The position numbers and the translations under genes were made by a program. This document shows, piece by piece, positions 28,690-39,184 of a stretch of 64,000 nt of DNA. The notes beneath the pieces are model-generated. The model saw nothing but the letters and a program-made list of their open reading frames with translations, did no database searches and was not told the DNA's origin. How positions within the stretch are numbered: the first letter of the stretch is position 1; each line of letters opens with the position of its first letter. The stretch is from JACCZX01 sp963829995 (GTDB lineage: Bacteria > Pseudomonadota > Gammaproteobacteria > Burkholderiales > Burkholderiaceae_F): positions 35,810 to 99,809 of the forward strand of contig CAWHKW010000010.1 in NCBI GenBank assembly GCA_963829995.1, read 5' to 3'.

Positions 28690-29771
28690 ATGAATACGAT
28701 TTTGATGGATCGGCTGCGGCCGATCGGTTTTACGCCGGCAGTGGCGCAAGCGATCGCCGCACTCCCGACACCCGACGAAACGCCGGGCACGCCGATGCGC
28801 CTGATCGAAGCGCACCGCGAAACGGTGCGCGTCAACGACGGCGTGGATGAACTTTCGGCACGTCCGCTGCCCGGCTTGCTGCGTTCACTGTCCGAAGCCG
28901 GTGAATGCACTGACGGTCGGCGATTGGCTGTCGGTGCGTTGCGATGACCACGGCATGCTTTGGGTGCAGGCTCGAATGCCGCCGTTCACCCAAATTGTGC
29001 GGCGCGATTCATCCGGCGCACGGCAGTCGCTGGTCACCAACGTCGACACCGCGATGCTGACGATGGGCCTCGATGGCGACTTCAACATGCGCCGGCTGGA
29101 GCGCTACCTGGCGATGGTGAAACCGGCGGGTATCTGGCCCATCGTGATTCTTACCAAGCGTGATCTGTGCAATGACGTCGATCAGCGTCTCGACGCACTA
29201 CGCGAGCGATTGCCGCACGACCTCGCAGTGCATGCCGTCGATACGCGCGCTGCGGCTACTGCGTCCGAGCTGGCGCCGTATCTGGGCGTCGGCCAGACAA
29301 CTGTCGTGCTGGGCTCGTCGGGTGCCGGCAAGTCGACACTCACAAACACGCTGCTCGGCACGCAGGTGCAGTCCACCGGCGCGGTGCGCGCCGACGACAG
29401 CCGCGGCCGGCACACGACCACTTCGCGCTCACTGCATCTGCTACCGACCGGGGGCTGCGTGATCGATACACCCGGACTGCGCGGTCTGCGGCCCGATATC
29501 GACGAAGACGATCTGGCGGCAACGTTCGACGACATTCGAGCCCTGGCCGAGCACTGCCGCTTTCGCGATTGCCACCACCAGGGCGAGCCGGGTTGCGCAG
29601 TACGCTGCCGGCGTCGCCGCAGATCGCCTGACCAACTACCAGAAGCTGCTGCGCGAGATTCGGCGCGAGACGCTGACGCCGCTGCAAAGGCGCGAGCAAT
29701 TGTCAATGTGGAAGATTCGACACCGCGCAGCCGAGCAGCGAATGAAAATGAAGCGTGGCAAGGACGGCTAG
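28690..29771 (+). pseudogene. rsgA: RsgA ribosome-maturation GTPase, two frame breaks
   Basis: Circularly permuted GTPase that checks 30S subunits. The order G4-G5-G1-G2-G3 is visible: LTKRDLCND (G4), GSSGAGKSTLTN (G1), TTTSRSLHLL (G2), DTPGLRGL (G3). The zinc-site sequence HCRFRDCHHQGEPGC follows. The N-terminus MNTILMDRLRPIGFTP is in one frame to about 28,900, the GTPase in a second, and the tail DRLTNYQKLLREIRRE ... MKMKRGKDG in a third from about 29,600 to 29,771. The gene would be 360 residues, normal for the family. Since rsgA is widely conserved, the breaks are likely errors. Confidence 0.85.
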
Positions 29772-29960
29772 CCATCGCGAGCCGATCGGCGACGGCGGTC
29801 TGTTCGTCGCCCTATCGCCGGTTTCGTCTCCGTCTGCCCGTCGAAACTGCAATCCACGCCGGCTTTCTTGCACTTCATCGCAAACGCGTGGCTTGCGGTA
29901 GTTGAACTGCCTACAGTGCGTTCATCGACAAATTAGCAATCAGCTTTTCAGGAGCAGGCC

Positions 29961-30179
29961 ATGATCACGAAATTCGAAACAACGTTGTTCTTCGCTACCA
30001 CGGCAAGTGCGCTGGCACTGGCCGCGGTGGTGGGTATCCAGGAATTGAGCGCTGGGCCAGCCGTGCAACAAGCAGTCGCGATGCCGATGATTCAGATGGA
30101 AAGAGTCGAAATACTCGGCGAGCGGATCGTTCCGACGGCCAAGCGTAGGGCCCCCGAGCAGGTTGCGCTGGTTCGCTAA
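29961..30179 (+). CDS. Small exported peptide, MERV-motif family (copy B)
   Basis: 72 residues, ATG with AGGAG 7 bases upstream. A hydrophobic N-terminal segment (LFFATTASALALAAVVGI) precedes MPMIQMERVEIL and a basic tail (PTAKRRAP). It shares the MPxIxMERVxI motif and layout with the peptide at 20831-21058. It has its own terminator. Function unknown. Confidence 0.7.
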   Translation: MITKFETTLFFATTASALALAAVVGIQELSAGPAVQQAVAMPMIQMERVEILGERIVPTAKRRAPEQVALVR

Positions 30180-30195
30180 ACCGGTGTTGCTTGCT

Positions 30196-30239
30196 GCGGC
30201 CGGCGGCGGGGTGATGAACCCCTCCACCGGCCGCTTTTA
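30196..30239 (+). terminator. Terminator of the MERV peptide gene
   Basis: Outer arms GCGGCCGG / CCGGCCGC with an inner GGGG / CCCC pairing, followed by TTTTATTTT. It begins 17 bp after the peptide stop and abuts the convergent DUF3999 gene. Confidence 0.82.
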
Positions 30240-31695
30240 TTTTGCGCCTTCCGAGTCCTGCGCTGCTTCCGCGCCAGGCGCAGGACGCTGGCGGAGCTGC
30301 AACGACATGCGCCACGCCATCCAGCCGAGGCCGAGGACGGCCAGCGCCAGCACCGCCCACAGCAGATAGCGCGACCAGCTCGCTTCACTCGCAATGCGCT
30401 GCGCGCGTTGCTGTTGCACAGTGATGGCGTCGGCGCTCAACGCGACCGCTGCAATCGGCAGGCGCGACCCGGCCGGATCGTCGGCGGCGAGCATCGAACG
30501 CGCGTCGAGCACAGGCCCGAACTGCGCGTCGGGATTACCGACCGCGAGTTGATATGGCCCCGGTGCGCGCGCAGCGAACACCGCGCGTACCGGACGCCAT
30601 TCCGCTTCGATCGTCGGCGGCGCGCCGTCGAGCGGCACGGGGAAATCGAAGCGCAGGCGATCCGTGCGAACTGGAAAAGACAGCGCTGCGCCTTCGATCT
30701 CAACACCCTCGCGCAGCACGCGAAACGCTTCGACCGCGCCGATCGGCTGCCACTGCTCTTGCGCGCGGCGCGGCCCGAGACTGTGACGGCGCGCGCGCGG
30801 CAATGGCGCGCCATCGTGCCGGTACACCTGCGCGCGCACGATCCGATTCAATTCCGGCACGCGCATGAATAGCCGCGTGATCGGTAGCGCCTCGGGCACG
30901 TCGACGTACAAGTGGCGACGGTCGTCCGACAGCGTCGCCGCCAACGCTGCGCGCGGCAGCGTGACGCTGGGCGCGACGCGCTCGATGAAGTGCGCGGCGT
31001 CGATATCCGGAGCGTCCTTCGAGGTCCACGCGACGCGCAGAAAGGCCGGCGGCCGATCAAGCTCGAAGCGGTTGCGCTCGATGACGTCGCCCAGGCTGCG
31101 GCTGCGCGCCAACGCGCCGGAAGCCAACGGTCGCCAGAAGACGAGGTCATCGCTTCCCAGAATGTTGACCCTGCCCGCATAGTCTGCCGCGCTGGACGAG
31201 AACGTCAGCATGAGCCGGCCCTTCAAGTCCTTCAGCGGCCGCGCATCGATCAGATAGCCGCCGATTGCGGGTGACTCGGCTGGCAGCGTTCGCCGCCGGC
31301 GACAGCGGCCCGATCTCTACGACGGCCCGCTCGCGGTCACGCTCGACTCGCAGCGCGAATGACCGCAGCAACGACTCGCGCGCTTCGCTTTCGGCTGGCA
31401 AGCGCGCCAGCCGCAAATCGACTGCGGCCGGGGTCGGCTCCACGGGGGCCGGGGCCGGAACGAACGCTATCGGCAGCGCCTGATCCTGCGCGTTGAAGAT
31501 GCGCAGATCGGACAGATCATGCGTCTGCGCCGCCCGATACACAGGCTCTGGCAGCTCGATCACGTGCAAGCCATCGCCGGCAGTCGTCAGCGGCCAGCGC
31601 GTTGCAAAGTCCGCACTGCTCAGCGTCTGCGCGGTGGCGACCGCTGCGGCCCAACTGCACGTGGCCACAATCGCTTTGACCCATGCCGGCCTCAT
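30237..31695 (-). pseudogene. DUF3999 protein, frame break at ~31,250
   Basis: Starts MRPAWVKAIVATCSWAAA at 31695, overlapping the DUF2339 stop by 4 bases. A signal peptide is followed by LPEPVYRAAQTHDLSDLRIFN, the DUF3999 N-terminal pattern. The frame changes near 31,250 and then runs through GRLMLTFSSSAADYAGRVNIL, LARSRSLGDVIERNRFELDR to one C-terminal membrane helix (LLWAVLALAVLGLGWMAWRM) and a short cytoplasmic tail. About 480 residues in total. DUF3999 and DUF2339 genes commonly form a pair; the protein is probably periplasmic and anchored at its C-terminus, working with its partner in the envelope. Exact role unknown. Confidence 0.82.
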
Positions 31696-34600
31696 GCTGC
31701 ACTCCTGGCGGGTTGCGGTGCTGACGGCGGAACGGGCGCCAGGTATCCGATCAACAGGATCAGCACGCCGACCCCGACAAACGACACGATGCGCGCGATC
31801 GTTCCCTGGCCGGACAAGTCGACAAAGAACAGCTTGACCACCACCGCCGCAAGCAGCACCGCACCTACCGTCCACAATCCGCGCGTCGTGCGCCGGTGCG
31901 CAAACACCATCAGCGCCATTGCAGTCATCGTCCACAACAGCGACAGCACCGCCTGCACGACCAGCGATTCCGAAAGCGCATCGACAGTCCATGGCACGCC
32001 GGCCAGGAAGTGAACCGCGCGCAACGCTGCTGCATTCAGCGCGATGAACCCCGCCGCGCCGAGCGCAAAGCGCACCGGGCGCTGCCAGCTGGCGCGCTGA
32101 TCGGCCAGATGCCAGCGCAGCACCGCCGCCAGCGCGAGCAGCGAAGCAAGATCCAGCGGATTAAGCAGCGGCAGATACGGGATCGGTGCTGGGTCACCCG
32201 CGGTGAACGCGCTGACAAAGACGAGCCAGCCCAGTGCGAACATTGCAAGCCCCGGTGCACCTATCGACGCGTACGCAAACGGCGCCGCACGCATCGGCCA
32301 GCGCATCGCGTACTGAACGACGAACCAAAGCGCAAGCGCGGGCACGGCTCCCCAAATGCCATGGAACCAGCCGGCGCCGGCAATCGTGTCGATACGCAGC
32401 GCGACTTCTGCGGTGATCATCGCGGTCAACAGCCACAAACCTCCGACGTGCAGCGTCGATTGCGCGTTGGGAGGCACGCTAAGCGCTGCGCGCTTTTCCC
32501 ACGCCAGTCGCGCGTAGAAAAATCCCCACGCCAATGGCCAGACGATCCAGCCGTAATGCCGGCTCGGCATCAGCGCGCCCTCGATCGCCATCACGACCGC
32601 CGCCGCGCAAGCACGATATGCGCAACGAAGAACCCCCACGACAATTGCAGCGGCCAGGTCCATTTGAGTTTGTGCGCCAGCCAGACGAGCAGCGCCGCCG
32701 TCAAACCGATAATCGCCAATGCCACCTGCGCGGCGGCCCACTGATCGTCAATGCGTGCCCAGGTTTCGGCAAACAGCGCAAACAGCCACACGAACACGCC
32801 GAGCGCCAATAGCGCGGCAGCCGCGGTGCGCTGCCTGGTGCCGCCGGCGAGCGAGAGGAGTGCCGCCGTGATCGCAGTCACCGTCACCGCGAATCTCAGC
32901 AGCGTTGTCACGCTCACTTGCAAACCGAACCCGGCAATCGCGCCGGCGCGCGCCTCGGTGGCCATCCACGCGAGCACGATGATCGCAACGCCGGCCACCC
33001 ATTCGGGCGACAACGCTTCATCGCCGCGCCGCCGGTTGGCGACCATCAATGCGAGTGCAACCCCGCACCATGCGACCACGTACCACGGATAAGGCAGCGG
33101 CTGCCACACCAGCAGCACGACCCACATCCATCCGATAAATCGCATCGCCCATGGCGCCGCATCGGCCACCCGGGCGCTGCCGCGTCCCCACTTTTCAGGA
33201 ATCGCGATACCACGTGCCAACACGAACGCGCTTGCGAAAGCGGTGGCGGCGAACACTGCGAGATTCAACGTGAATCCCGAAAATTGCGGCAACGTGTTGA
33301 TCGCGCCGGTATCGAGCGCGCGCAACAGAGCGACCGCGCCGGCCGCGTGCAACGCGAGCCCTGCCAGCGACGGCAGGATGCGCTGCTGTCGCGCGCCGAC
33401 CCAGAGCAGAGCCAGCCCTTCGAGCGCCCACGCGGCCGCGGTCCATTGAGCACTCGCCGCCAGCGGAACCGCCAACGTCAGAAACGCGACGCCGACGCCG
33501 AAGTTCGCTTCCACCAGCACGCCCAACGAACTGTCACGCCGCTTCAGCAACAGCGCCGAACTCACCAGGTAGGCGGCCGCCGCAACGGTCGCCGCCAGAG
33601 CGAGCTCGACGCCGTCGGTCAAGCGCGACTGGATGCCGAACGCCGCCAACGGCAGCGCGAACATCAGCGTGGTGTCGAAAATGCCGCGCTTCGCTTGGGG
33701 TTGTCGCAGCGCGTACAGCAGCGACACCAGAAGAAACAGCAGCCAGAACGCAATCAGGAATCCCTGCGCGATCGGGTACTGATCTTCCACGTAGCGTTGC
33801 GCGACCCACGCTCCCAGCACGCCGAACGTAAACGCGAAGCCAATCCAGTTCAGCTCGCGCCAGGCGCGAAACCACGCAATGCCCAGCACGCCAAGGTTGA
33901 GCAGCAAATAAAACGACAGCAGAACCTCGATGCGGCCTGAACCCGTCGATACCAGAATCGGGGCCAGGAAACCGCCCGTTGCGCCCAGTGCTGCGAGCGC
34001 GCGAGCGTTTTGCGCAATCGCCAGCACACCGGAAAAAGCCGCGAGCGCGGCAAGCAATGCGAACGCCGGCACCGCGGGCAACACGTCATACAGGCGTAGC
34101 GCGGCGAATACCGTCAAATACAAGATACCGATAGCGCCGCCCTGCAGCGTGATTGCATAGCCCGCACGTTTATGACGTAAGCGCCACCCGACCACGAGCA
34201 GCGCGAGCGCGCCGAGCGCCACGCCGACCAGCCGCAGCTCGATGGGAACGTGGGTCCGTTCGGCGACGTAGCGCAGCAGAAACGCAACGCCGACGAACAG
34301 CACCAGCAAACCGACGCGCGCCACCGTGTTGCCGCCAAAAAGCCATGAGCGGGCGGCGGCGATCGCGTTGTCAATCAACGAAGACGCAGCACTTTTCGAT
34401 GAAGCAACACTCGCGCGCGGTGGTGCCGGCGTGATACCCGGCGGCACAGCAGCGGGCGCGCGAGGCTCAGTGACCCATGGCACGTCGAGCGAGGCTTCGT
34501 TCCTCTTCGTTTCGAGCGGCGGCGCTGTAATCACCGGCGTCACGGGCGCCACCGGCGCTACCGGCGCCGCGTCGGGCACCGGATCCGCCGCGACCTCGTG

Positions 34601-34858
34601 CACAGCCGGCGCATCCCGCCGCAAGCTCTTTACCGAATACTCGAGCAGCGAAACGCGTTCGAGCAGATCACCGATGCGCACGTGCAACTGCTTGTTATCG
34701 GACCGCGCCTGATCGCGCGCGTACAGCACATAACCAAGCACAAACCCCAGCGGCACTGCGATGATCAAATGCGCGCCGTCCGCCAGTCCAACCAGCGCGC
34801 CGATGATCACGCCAGCCCAGATTGGGCCGCGCGATGTCCGAGCAGTTGCCTGTTCCAT
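31692..34858 (-). pseudogene. DUF2339 multi-pass membrane protein, frame break at ~32,600
   Basis: More than 1,000 residues. The N-terminus has two short hydrophobic segments, a coiled-coil-like region (LHVRIGDLLERVSLLEYSVKSL) and an Ala/Pro/Val-rich linker. Then come more than twenty hydrophobic helices, beginning with WLFGGNTVARVGLLVLFVGV, the DUF2339 signature. The first frame stops in ...HIVLARRRS; the adjacent frame continues with MPSRHYGWIVWPLAWGFFYARL through further helices to 31692. The combined length fits the family. It ends in an ATGA overlap with DUF3999. Function unknown. Confidence 0.85.
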
Positions 34859-34988
34859 CCGTGCTCCCGCCGTTTAGTGGCTCGCGGCCGCAGCATGCCA
34901 TCGCCTGGTCGCGGCCATCCGTTGAAAAGCGTCGTCGCGGGCCGCGCTACCGACGGCACCGGAACGCGCTACCGGCAGGGCCGCGCCG

Positions 34989-35450
34989 TCAGCGGCCGCC
35001 GCGCAGTCTCTTATGCATGCACACGGCCGACGCCGGGCACAGCGTCGTGAACTGTGCGGTCTGCTGCAGCGCGGGCGGTGCGCTCGCGCGATCGACCCGC
35101 AGATAATCAAGCAGCGCGAAAAAGCCCGGCACCGTGGTCGTCATCAGGTACATGTCGTCGATCCCGCGCCTGACTGCAAGCCGCTCGACGGCTGCCACCA
35201 ACGCAGCGCCACGGCCCTGCCGATGCAGCGACGACAAGACAACAAGTGATCGCAACAGCCCTGCACCACCCGCGTTTTGCAAACCGATCGCGCCCACGAC
35301 CTGCTGCGATTCACGCATCACCAGAAAGTCGACCAGCGAATGGCTGCTTGCGAGATCGTGATCGGGGAGCCGCGCCTGCTGCAACAACTCGATCACGCGC
35401 GGTCGATCGCGTGCACGCTGCGGCTCTATCAGGAACGGCTCGACCTGCAT
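34989..35450 (-). CDS. GNAT acetyltransferase, ArsN2-like
   Basis: 153 residues with the GNAT core: GAIGLQNAGGAGLLRSLVV (beta strands) and the acetyl-CoA loop RQGRGAALVAA. The C-terminal motifs YLMTTTVPGFFALLDYL, APPALQQTAQFTTLCPASA resemble ArsN2-type acetyltransferases found in arsenic gene clusters. No other ars gene is nearby, so the substrate is left open. It is 27 bp downstream of kup on the same strand. Confidence 0.82.
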   Translation of the reverse strand: MQVEPFLIEPQRARDRPRVIELLQQARLPDHDLASSHSLVDFLVMRESQQVVGAIGLQNAGGAGLLRSLVVLSSLHRQGRGAALVAAVERLAVRRGIDDMYLMTTTVPGFFALLDYLRVDRASAPPALQQTAQFTTLCPASAVCMHKRLRGGR

Positions 35451-35477
35451 GCCGCGATTGTGGCAGCTGAAGCGCTG

Positions 35478-37355
35478 CTAAATAACGATCTGCGTTCCGA
35501 TTTCGATCGCGCGATTCGGCGGGATACGGAAAAAGTCGGACGCCGGCTGCGCGTTGCGCAGCATCCAGCCAAACAGGCGGCGGCGCCAGGCTGCCATCGT
35601 GCTCTTGCCGCCGACAATAACCGCCTGGCGCGAGAGAAAGAACGAGGTCTCAGCCGGGATGACTTCAAACTCGTGATAGCGTCCGAGCACACCCAAGAAG
35701 ACAGTGACGTCATACGGATCCTGAAATCCGAGCCGCACCTTGACCGCATGGCAGCCGTCGCCCAAATCCTGAATCTCCGTCATGTCGGCCGCGTCGACGT
35801 GCGGGACGGTACGGCTGATTGCTGTCAAAAACACCACGCGCTCGTGCATCACACGGTTGTGCTTCAAGTTGTGCAGTAACGCGTGCGGCACGTAACCGGG
35901 TTCGAGGGTCATGAACACGGCCGTGCCTTCTACGCGCTGCGGCGGATAAACCGACAAGCTCTTTAGAAATGGCTCCAGCTCGATTCCGCTTTTCGTCAGC
36001 TGTCGATTGACTAGCGAGCGCCCGCGCTTCCAGGTAGCGAACACCAAATACAGCACCGCCGCAAACGTAATCGGGAACCACCCGCCGCTCGGAATCTTTG
36101 CGCTATTGGCGGCGACGAACAGCGCCTCGAGTGCAAGCAACGGAACGAATGTTGCGAGCACGCGCCACGCCGACCAGTCCCATCTGAAACGCGCAACGAT
36201 GCTCACCCCAAGAGTCGTGATGACAATCGTCGACGCGACCGCAAGTCCATACGCAGCGGCAAGGTTCGACGAGCTGCCGAACCCGATCACCAGCACGACG
36301 ACGACCAGCAGCAACAAGAAATTGACCAAGGGTATGTAGATCTGCCCAGCCTCGGTTTCGGACGTGAAATCGATTTGCATGCGTGGCAAGAAGCCAAGCT
36401 TGATTGCCTGGCTAGCAATGGAAAACGCGCCCGAGATAACGGCCTGCGACGCGATAACGGTGGCTGCAGTAGCGAGCAACACCAGCGGTAACTGCAACTC
36501 GCTCGGTGCAAGTAGAAAAAAAGGATTCGCGGCGGCCCTTGCATCTGACAGGACCAGCGCGCCCTGGCCGAAGTAGTTCAAGATCAAACACGGCATGACC
36601 AGCCAGAACCATGCAGTGCGAACCGGGCGTGCGCCAAGATGGCCGATGTCGGCGTACAAAGCTTCGACCCCGGTTATCGCCAGGAACACTGCGCCCAAGG
36701 CGAAAAAGGTTTTGCCCGGCTCGGCTGCCGCGTAACGCAGTGCATACAGCGGATCGAGCGCGAGCAGCACTTGCGGGTGGCCCACAATCTGCCAGAGCCC
36801 GAGCCCACCCAGAACAACGAACCAAACGAGCATGATCGGGCCGAACGCGCGGCCCACCGTCGCCGTGCCTTTACTCTGCACCATAAAGAGCGCGACCAGC
36901 ACGATCAGCGTGAGCGGAATGACATACGGCGTAAACACCGGCGACACTACTTGCAAACCTTCGACCGCCGACAGCACCGAAATCGCGGGAGTCACTACGC
37001 ATTCGCCGAAGAACATCGCAGCACCGAGAAGGCCGGCGCCGACCGCGGCTTGGCGAAAGCGACCGGCAGCCGGTATTTGTCGGAGCACCAGTGCGAGTAA
37101 CGCCAGGATCCCGCCTTCGCCATCGTTGTCGGCGCGCAGAACCAGCAGCATGTACTTGATAGATACGATCAGCGTGACTGCCCAAAAAATCATCGACAAC
37201 ACACCAAAAACGGCATCGGCCGTGAAGCCGACGCCATGTGCGCCGGCCAGGCTTTCCTTGAATGCGTACAGTGGACTGGTGCCGATATCGCCGTAGGCGA
37301 TACCAAAGGCGGCGAGCAATATGGCCGGCGATAGCCTGCGATCCGATGAGGTCAT
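35478..37355 (-). CDS. kup: Kup potassium uptake protein
   Basis: 625 residues from the ATG at 37355 (GGAG upstream). Imports K+ with protons. About twelve membrane helices occupy 1-440, including the family signature FGIAYGDIGTSPLYAFKE near the N-terminus and GVEALYADIGHLGARPVRTAWF. The soluble C-terminal domain (about 450-625) contains RVEGTAVFMTLEPGYVPHAL and NRVMHERVVFLT, as in Kup/HAK. Intact. Confidence 0.95.
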   Translation of the reverse strand: MTSSDRRLSPAILLAAFGIAYGDIGTSPLYAFKESLAGAHGVGFTADAVFGVLSMIFWAVTLIVSIKYMLLVLRADNDGEGGILALLALVLRQIPAAGRFRQAAVGAGLLGAAMFFGECVVTPAISVLSAVEGLQVVSPVFTPYVIPLTLIVLVALFMVQSKGTATVGRAFGPIMLVWFVVLGGLGLWQIVGHPQVLLALDPLYALRYAAAEPGKTFFALGAVFLAITGVEALYADIGHLGARPVRTAWFWLVMPCLILNYFGQGALVLSDARAAANPFFLLAPSELQLPLVLLATAATVIASQAVISGAFSIASQAIKLGFLPRMQIDFTSETEAGQIYIPLVNFLLLLVVVVLVIGFGSSSNLAAAYGLAVASTIVITTLGVSIVARFRWDWSAWRVLATFVPLLALEALFVAANSAKIPSGGWFPITFAAVLYLVFATWKRGRSLVNRQLTKSGIELEPFLKSLSVYPPQRVEGTAVFMTLEPGYVPHALLHNLKHNRVMHERVVFLTAISRTVPHVDAADMTEIQDLGDGCHAVKVRLGFQDPYDVTVFLGVLGRYHEFEVIPAETSFFLSRQAVIVGGKSTMAAWRRRLFGWMLRNAQPASDFFRIPPNRAIEIGTQIVI

Positions 37356-37474
37356 CGGCTCCAAGCGACTATGCAATTAACGGGTGTGGCGAAAAGGCGG
37401 TGGATGATGCGCTCGGCGATCGAGGCGATACCTCACATCGTACTTCAGTGAGCGGCAATCGTTCGACGCACGCT

Positions 37475-38209
37475 TCACGCCGCCAGTGCGTTCACCTCGC
37501 CTGCGGCCCGATATGCAAGTGCATCTATCACCAGGTAATAGCCGGTGCCGCGCTGGCTTTCGATGTGCACATCGTCGATGCCCGCCGCTCGCAGCCGGGA
37601 TCGAATGCGCGATACCAGTGCGTCGATGCTGCGGCCTGCACCGCCCCCGTTTCCGGCGGAGCCGATGAACTTGGCGGTCGTTTCGCGGCTGACGGCGTGG
37701 CCGTAGCGCACCAGCAGCAGACGCAACATCGCAAATTCCACCCGCGTCAGCCGCAACGTGATCTGCCCGACCGTCAGCGTGGTGAGATCGCCGGCCATGT
37801 GCACCGGCCCGAGCTCGGCGCTGGTGGCCAATGGATTCAGGGAAACGGAGCTTCCGCCGAGCAGCCGCTTGACCTTGGCAACAATGAAGCGAGGCGATGC
37901 TGGCTTGGCGATGAAGTCCGCAGCTCCCAGTTCGAGCGCCAGAATTTGATCGATCTCATCGCGTGCTGTCGCTAGCACGACAACCGGCGCACATCGTTGT
38001 TCAACCAGAGTTCGCAACGCTTCAAACGCACCGTTACCGAAGGCGTCGGCGTTGAGCACCACGGCATCGACGCGAATCTGCTCGAACAACCTCGCTGCAG
38101 CCTGCGAGTCGCCGACGGCCACGGCGCGCACGTTGTGCGCCTTAAACGCTTCGCGCAGGGCTTGCATGCATTCTTCCGGGGCGCCCACCAGCATGCAAAG
38201 TCGGTCCAT
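37475..38209 (-). CDS. OmpR-type regulator with degenerate receiver domain
   Basis: 244 residues. Receiver-like domain at 1-115: the acidic pocket near the N-terminus (usually DD) is absent (MLVGAPEE), the phospho-acceptor position reads VVLNADAF, with Asn53 instead of Asp, while Thr81 and Lys102 (IAKPASP) remain. A winged helix follows (about 135-235): LTRVEFAMLRLLLVRYGHAV, IDALVSRIRSRLRAAGID, GTGYYLV. It is therefore probably phosphorylation-independent. No histidine kinase is next to it. It begins 2 bp after the AraC gene, so MarR-AraC-this gene probably form one operon. Confidence 0.85.
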   Translation of the reverse strand: MDRLCMLVGAPEECMQALREAFKAHNVRAVAVGDSQAAARLFEQIRVDAVVLNADAFGNGAFEALRTLVEQRCAPVVVLATARDEIDQILALELGAADFIAKPASPRFIVAKVKRLLGGSSVSLNPLATSAELGPVHMAGDLTTLTVGQITLRLTRVEFAMLRLLLVRYGHAVSRETTAKFIGSAGNGGGAGRSIDALVSRIRSRLRAAGIDDVHIESQRGTGYYLVIDALAYRAAGEVNALAA

Positions 38210-38211
38210 GG

Positions 38212-39144
38212 CTACACCGACGACGAAATCGCGCTCGTCCCTGATCGGAGCCAGGATTCGCGAATCCGCCGCCCGCCCATGCCTCGGCGGCGCCGCAACT
38301 CGCGAAACATCGACCAGCGCGAACCAAACCCTGAACGCTCGGCAATCTCCGCAAGGTCGGCATCGGATCCCTCGATCAGCCGCTCAGCGGCGCGGATCCG
38401 CTTCAGGCGCAAGTACACCGCGGGTGACACGCCATGCAACACGCGGAACAAGCGCGCCAAGTGGTACTTGGACAAGTGTGCGGCGGACGCAATGTCGTCC
38501 AGCGTTACGGCGCTCATGTAGTTGGAATTGACGTAGTCGGTAGCGGTCATAACCCGCCGCAGAAGTTCGGTCCGGGTGGGCAAGCTGGCAGGCGCGAAAG
38601 CAACCGCTTTGCTATGCCACTCGTCATCCGCGGTCAACAGGTTCGCGTACAGCTGGCGTATCTGTTCGGCGTACCAGTCGAGGTCGGCAACGCCGCATCG
38701 GCGTGCGTCGCGCAACCTGCGCAGGCACGGCGTTACGACGTCGTCGTGCGGGCGCAGATGCTCGGCGAAGAAGTCGTGCTCCGCAGCGTTCATCTCGTGC
38801 GCCCGCCGCGTCGAGCGCGAGAAGAAAATCGTCAGCGACTCCGCGGCATCGCGGCGCTGCGCAAGTACTGAGTACTCACGGCCGCCGTTCAGCATCAGAT
38901 AGCTGTCTGCGTCAACGCACAGGGTGCGTCGACCGACGATGTAGGTTTCGACTCCGTGCCACACTGCCCTCACCGACGGCGGGCCTTGGACTTTGAGCTC
39001 AAGCGATGCCGATCCAGCCTGCGACCAGACGACGACATCGCGATCGTCCCGCGCGTCGAAGGCGGCGTCGCAGCGGCCCTCAGTCGCGCCTGTCTTTCTG
39101 AAATGTTCGGGAATCGAACTCGCCAGGGCAACGTATGGCTGCAT
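38212..39144 (-). CDS. AraC-family transcription regulator
   Basis: 310 residues. An N-terminal sensing domain of unknown ligand (about 1-190) is followed by two helix-turn-helix motifs: the first in LDDIASAAHLSKYHLARLFR, the second in ADLAEIAERSGFGSRWSMFRE. The second is followed by RRRRGMGGRR, unlike the usual FG-x-SPxxYR, so the last ~25 residues may reflect a frame error. A perfect palindrome sits 8 bp upstream of the ATG. Confidence 0.88.
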   Translation of the reverse strand: MQPYVALASSIPEHFRKTGATEGRCDAAFDARDDRDVVVWSQAGSASLELKVQGPPSVRAVWHGVETYIVGRRTLCVDADSYLMLNGGREYSVLAQRRDAAESLTIFFSRSTRRAHEMNAAEHDFFAEHLRPHDDVVTPCLRRLRDARRCGVADLDWYAEQIRQLYANLLTADDEWHSKAVAFAPASLPTRTELLRRVMTATDYVNSNYMSAVTLDDIASAAHLSKYHLARLFRVLHGVSPAVYLRLKRIRAAERLIEGSDADLAEIAERSGFGSRWSMFRELRRRRGMGGRRIRESWLRSGTSAISSSV

Positions 39145-39151
39145 TATCGAA

Positions 39152-39169
39152 TATCTGTGTATACAGATA
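39152..39169. promoter_or_regulatory. Palindromic operator in front of araC-type gene
   Basis: TATCTGT-GTAT-ACAGATA: perfect 7-bp arms with a 4-base spacer, a size typical of MarR-type dimer sites. It covers the ribosome-binding region of the AraC gene. A second partial copy (CTGCGTATACAG) lies just upstream of the MarR start. Confidence 0.7.
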
Positions 39170-39184
39170 ATGGCCTAAAAAAAA

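Noticed and set aside
32918..33940. 340-codon plus-strand frame
   Set aside because: Antisense to the DUF2339 gene; product is Gln/Arg-rich, typical of reversed membrane-protein codons.
34989..35450. Arsenic-resistance locus
   Set aside because: The ArsN2-like acetyltransferase stands alone; no arsR, arsB, arsC or arsA next to it.
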